A stretch of DNA of 64,000 nucleotides, taken from Brasenia schreberi. Taxonomy: Eukaryota; Streptophyta; Magnoliopsida; Nymphaeales; Cabombaceae. Made by a program: the position numbers and the translations under genes. The DNA lies in assembly GCA_036023115.1 (NCBI GenBank), contig JAYKKT010000074.1, positions 10,290,501 to 10,354,500 of the forward strand, in the 5' to 3' direction. Under the pieces are notes generated by a model. It was not told where the DNA came from, searched no databases, and was given only the letters and a program-made list of their open reading frames with translations. Shown one piece after another: positions 59,670-64,000 of this stretch; the first letter of the stretch is position 1, and each line of letters begins with the position of its first letter.

Positions 59670-60912
59670 AACTGGAGATGTGACGAAGAAAATGACACTT
59701 ACGGCGGTTACAGCGGAGTGATGTAGAAAGGGATCTCTCTCTATCTCTATCTCTGGGTACAAAAGAGGGCGACCTTTGAGGTGATGAGAATGAATGCATC
59801 ATGATTCATGACGATGAAAAGAAGGATGGGGCCTCGTGTAAGTGTGTTTGTGAACATAAAATTAGGAAGAAAAAAGAAGAAGAAGAAGAATTTTTTCCTG
59901 AAACCCTGACTTTGTTGATGGAATAAGATTAAGCTATTCACTGTGTTATATTTTGTTGAGCCTCCTCTTTTATCTTACATGAGCCCATTCCTTAAATCAC
60001 AAAAATTTCGATTTCTTTTTGCATATTATTTACTCTATTTATTGTGTGTTTAATTTATTATTGTTTGCATGTGATTATGAATATCATGCATTGACATGTC
60101 TAAACATAACGAACCTTGGTTGAACTGAACTTAACTGGGTATGGTTTGGTTCAGTTTTATGACTTGTCAATATTGATTGGTTTGGATCCACAAGCCAAAA
60201 CTCATTATATTGGTTTTGTTTGAGTTGAGCCTGGAACCAACCCAAACCTGACCATGAAATCCCTGCTTAGCAGTAAGTACTTCTAGCTTTTGGCCTTCTC
60301 AAATAAAAGCCAACTTCGTGAATAATAAATATGCCCTCTGAAAGCATAAGGATCTAATTGCAGCAATCAAAATATTGGGCATTCTTTTTATAAAGATCTA
60401 ACACCAAGGATATGATCTCTCTCTCTCACACACACACATGTTTTTCCTTTTCTTCTCTCTCTGCAGGCAAAGGAAGATGCCTTTGCTTTTCAAAGTTGCG
60501 GGTTTGTCTAAGTGACTCGAGATATACCCGAAGCATAAGCCCACGCAACTACAACAAATTATAAAATCCCCCTCATTTGTTTTGAAAACAAACCAAATAA
60601 TTTGTTCCTTTGAGGAAATAGACTGAAGTATTAAAAAAAGGGCCATCAATTGAGTGACCTAGGTGCAAATAAAGGGAAGTTTAGTAATAGGAGATGACAA
60701 GGAGTTGATTTTCTGATTGCAATCTGTTAATCTCTTCCAAATTGGTTTAGTTTGCATGCTCATCTTAAGTAGGGTAGGAAATGAACTGAGTAACTTGTGG
60801 TTTGGCTTGGTTCATCTCATGACGAGCTAGTTTGCATACAATTTGTTAAGCATAACACGAGCCAATTACATACAATTTGTTGACACCTAACTGATGCTAG
60901 CATATAGCATGT

Positions 60913-60916
<4 letters not shown>

Positions 60917-60971
<55 letters not shown>
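60917..60971. repeat. (TA)n microsatellite
   Basis: About 55 bp of TA dinucleotides. Confidence 0.96.
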
Positions 60972-60978
<7 letters not shown>

Positions 60979-63255
60979 ATGTATGTAGGTATATCTTTCT
61001 ATGTATAGTCAAGAAATCAAAGCATGTTTGCTTGGGGGTTTAAATTGTCCTAATTTGTTTTATGCACATACATTTTAAAAAGCCATGTCTTCCCCAACTT
61101 CATAATACTACGTAGAAAGGATAAAGTCAAAGATCATATTTGTCATTCACATAACAAAGGCTAAAGTCTAAAGACATGTGGGGTTGCCTACAGAGGGGAT
61201 CTTGCTAGTCTTTATTATTAAAAGAGACGTGAAATGCCTCTATATAATATTTTAATTGAAGAAATCTTTTGCCTTTAATTAATGCCTTGTGTAGGAGCAT
61301 GCATTGGTAAAGAGATCTTTTTGGGTGGCCTCTGCCCGGCAACCGACAGTCAAATATTGCCTTCACTAACACAATCGAATAAATAAAGTATCCCACAGCG
61401 CAATCAAGAGGGTGAATATTACTGGAATTCTTCATGTAACCCTTTGTCAAAGCCACCAGACCCTTTTCAAGTCAAAATTACATAAATGGACTTTCTGGAA
61501 CGTTAAATCATTGCAAGATTTTCCTGTGATGTTGGCTTTCCTCTTTTCATAAAGCTGCAGTGCGCTCTCTCTCTCTCTACCCCTCCCTCCACCACATATA
61601 TATATATAAAGAGATGATACGATCCTCAATATATTGATCATATGCCTAATCATTCTTGAGGAAGAATCGGGGATGACGCAAATAAGACAACTCCACCATA
61701 TACAAGGACCATCTCTTGTTTGTACCGTTTCTAAGCGATTCAATGGTGGTCGTGATATATATATATATATATGAAAACAGAATTCTACATGTTTTTACTC
61801 GGTTTTTTATGGTATGAATATAATTTAAAAATTATAAAGTAAAAAATTGGCCATGAATTTTCAAGACAGTGAGCTAGTGATTTTGTGTTTTGGAAACGAA
61901 CCTTGATTGGGTTCATCACGCATCTTGTTCTGTTTGATCTCAGTGGTTTTCTATAAAATAAAGAAATAAATTTAAGCTACCTAAATGTATCGTGTTAATT
62001 GATTAATCAACTCAATTGATTCTCTCAAGATAAATAATTATGTGATCAGCTCATCCCGTGGATGGAAGGAAGGCACAACACCAACATCACCAAGAACACG
62101 TGATGATACCCACTGACAGCATGTGAAGATGTGCCCAAGTTGAATGCAAAACAATGCACAGACAAAGCTTATTAAGAAGCTCTAGAAGGGTCATTTATTG
62201 GCAAATTGCTTACTCCCTCTCCCGAGAAATTCATTTCGACTTTCCTGAATCATATAATAGTGATTGCCCTGGAGGTCTGTGGTGACTTAAATGGTGCCAA
62301 GACAAAGCGCAGGGAAGAACACAGAAGACAGCACGGTCGAGCCTTGGGCTCGGTGTAGGTGCTGTTCTAAGTAAGGGACCAACCTGTGAACCCACCAAGA
62401 TAACTGAGTTAAGACTATTTTACATGTTAAGGACCTTTCAGATGATGCAGTTTTTGGAGGCTTACGCTTCGTCTTAGAGCCAAAGTTGGTTTGGTTCGCT
62501 CCCCAAATACAAGACTCAATTATGATGAGCCTCGTTTTTATCTCTGCAGCTTCAGAGGCCTTACATGCAGACGTATCTGAGATAGCCTCTGACTTGAAGT
62601 GATGCTGATGAGTCGTTTTCTGGTAATAATAACCCAGATGTTCTTGGAATCTCTTCCACGGATTTTAATCTTCACACGTTACGTTTGGTTATAAGTTCCT
62701 CAGTAGATTCGTATGTTGGTCACACACACACACTGGAGCAAGAGCCAGCTTCCACTTTATCTTCTTTCTCCAGATACATTAAAGGGGTTCTGAAAGTTAT
62801 TGACTTAACTATTTGATTCTAGCTTTTAGTTATCACATTGCCTTTGATATGAAGTTGCCTTTATTTCTTATGAAACTGAAGCCAATGCTTTTTGACTTTA
62901 ATGTATTTTTGTTCTCTTTTTTTTTCAAAAGAACAGAAACTTGTATTGAAAAGCAGGAACTATGAGTTCTGTGTAAGAAAAATGATGGCTTGGGTTCGAA
63001 TCTTGGATCTTGCTTGTTTAACTCACTTTTCATATGAGAATGGGTAGTTTTCTCAGCAAAGTGGCCAACTTTCTTACCACAATGAAGCAAACAACGGCAA
63101 GAAAGTTGCATACACGAACTTCTCATTCGATCATCCCCATGGCCAATATAAAGAACTGGCGTAAAGTGTAAGAGAACTTTCTCATGTCAATGGTCATCTT
63201 TTCTCTAATTGCATTTTCTTAAAAAAACAGGCAAAAACTCTCTTTCTAATTGTGA

Positions 63256-63371
<116 letters not shown>

Positions 63372-63639
63372 GATCCTGCATCAGTATCATCATCACCCAA
63401 GTCTTATGACCATCAAATGGAAGCACAAAGTTAAGCTCATGACCCTCAAATCAAAGAATTATGCGTTCATTTTGTGGAGCAATCAATGTCTAAAAGGATG
63501 AAACTCATGCAAGAGGTTTAACTTGAAATTTACGTTTCACTGAGACTTATTTCTTAAACTTTTGTTGCCTTTCTCGTTCCAATGTCAAAACTAAGCTCCT
63601 CGAGTTTTTATGATTGCGTTCTTTGAGTTGGAAACACCA

Positions 63640-63905
63640 ACTTTTTCTACAACAGTCTCATTACCTAATAAGCCTTTCTTTCTAAAGCTACTCATTACAT
63701 AACCAGCCTTTTATCCCTATTGAGGTCCTCGTCCCCTTGCGTAATTTTGATTTTCAATATAAACACCTTTTGTATATGTCAATATTAGCTGCCCAATCCT
63801 TAATACCAGTTGTAACGGGTTGCTTTGTAATAGTTACCTTTTATTTAGACAGCATCTTTTTGTCACAAATAACACTTAATATATCTCTCCTTCTTTATTC
63901 TAACT
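63640..63905 (-). mobile_element. Old RTE-LINE fragment
   Basis: gcccaatccttaataccagt, then tttgtaatagttacctttta and catctttttgtcacaaataa, matches the young-copy words cccaacactcagaaccataa, ctataatatttacctttta and atcttcttatcacaaagaat in the same order. It is strongly diverged and lacks a visible tail. Confidence 0.65.
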
Positions 63906-64000
63906 GCATTCGCTCTTTTCTGAACATGGATATATATATATATATATATAGGGAGAGAGAAAGTGATAGTGGTACATGCTCAATCCAATCCATGTTTAAA

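Overview
This is plant nuclear DNA from a flowering plant that I cannot place to order. The evidence is genes split by GT-AG introns, long AT-rich introns, abundant (CT)n, (GA)n and (TA)n tracts, degraded Ty1-copia and Ty3-gypsy elements, and three recognisable plant genes: a telomerase reverse transcriptase (TERT), an XPD/UVH6 TFIIH helicase, and a KANADI transcription factor. All three, and a fourth broken gene, lie on the minus strand. The exon models were assembled by hand by matching splice sites, reading phase and remembered family motifs. No alignment was run.

Region 1 (1 to 23245) is the 5' part of TERT on the minus strand. Exon 1 (N-terminal TEN domain with a [11 protein letters not shown] cysteine cluster) is at 22904-23245. 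The last exon in view (378-1496) carries the RNA-binding domain, the T motif, RT motifs 1 and 2, and motif A. RT motifs B to E and the C-terminus lie off the left edge. One intron of about 11 kb is filled with RTE-type LINEs, several nested, all but one tiny copy in the same orientation as TERT. Many retain readable target-site duplications.

Region 2 (24390-26648) holds LINE fragments abutting a broken gene that resembles the plant TRF-like (TRFL) telomere-repeat-binding proteins. It has two single-base frameshifts, and it stops where a LINE begins, with no Myb/SANT domain found.

Region 3 (28024-36664) is a complete XPD (UVH6) gene with 11 exons and a predicted 754 residues. It is the DNA helicase of TFIIH, used in nucleotide-excision repair and transcription initiation.

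Region 4 (37200-49900) is a graveyard of retrotransposons: a minus-strand LTR element with internal reading frames but no visible pol, a Ty3-gypsy RNaseH-integrase remnant, and a Ty1-copia remnant split by an LTR-like block. No host gene is visible.

Region 5 (54844-59258) is a complete six-exon KANADI-type GARP gene with a predicted 314 residues. One intron appears to start with GC instead of GT. A four-copy minisatellite and a (GA)n tract lie directly upstream of the start codon. The remaining DNA (49900-54843 and 59670-64000) is AT-rich intergenic sequence with microsatellites and one old LINE fragment.

The most unusual biology is the RTE-LINE set. It includes 46-bp and 50-bp insertions that contain only the extreme 3' end of the element and are flanked by 21-31 bp target-site duplications. 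It also includes a triple duplication showing two insertions at one site.
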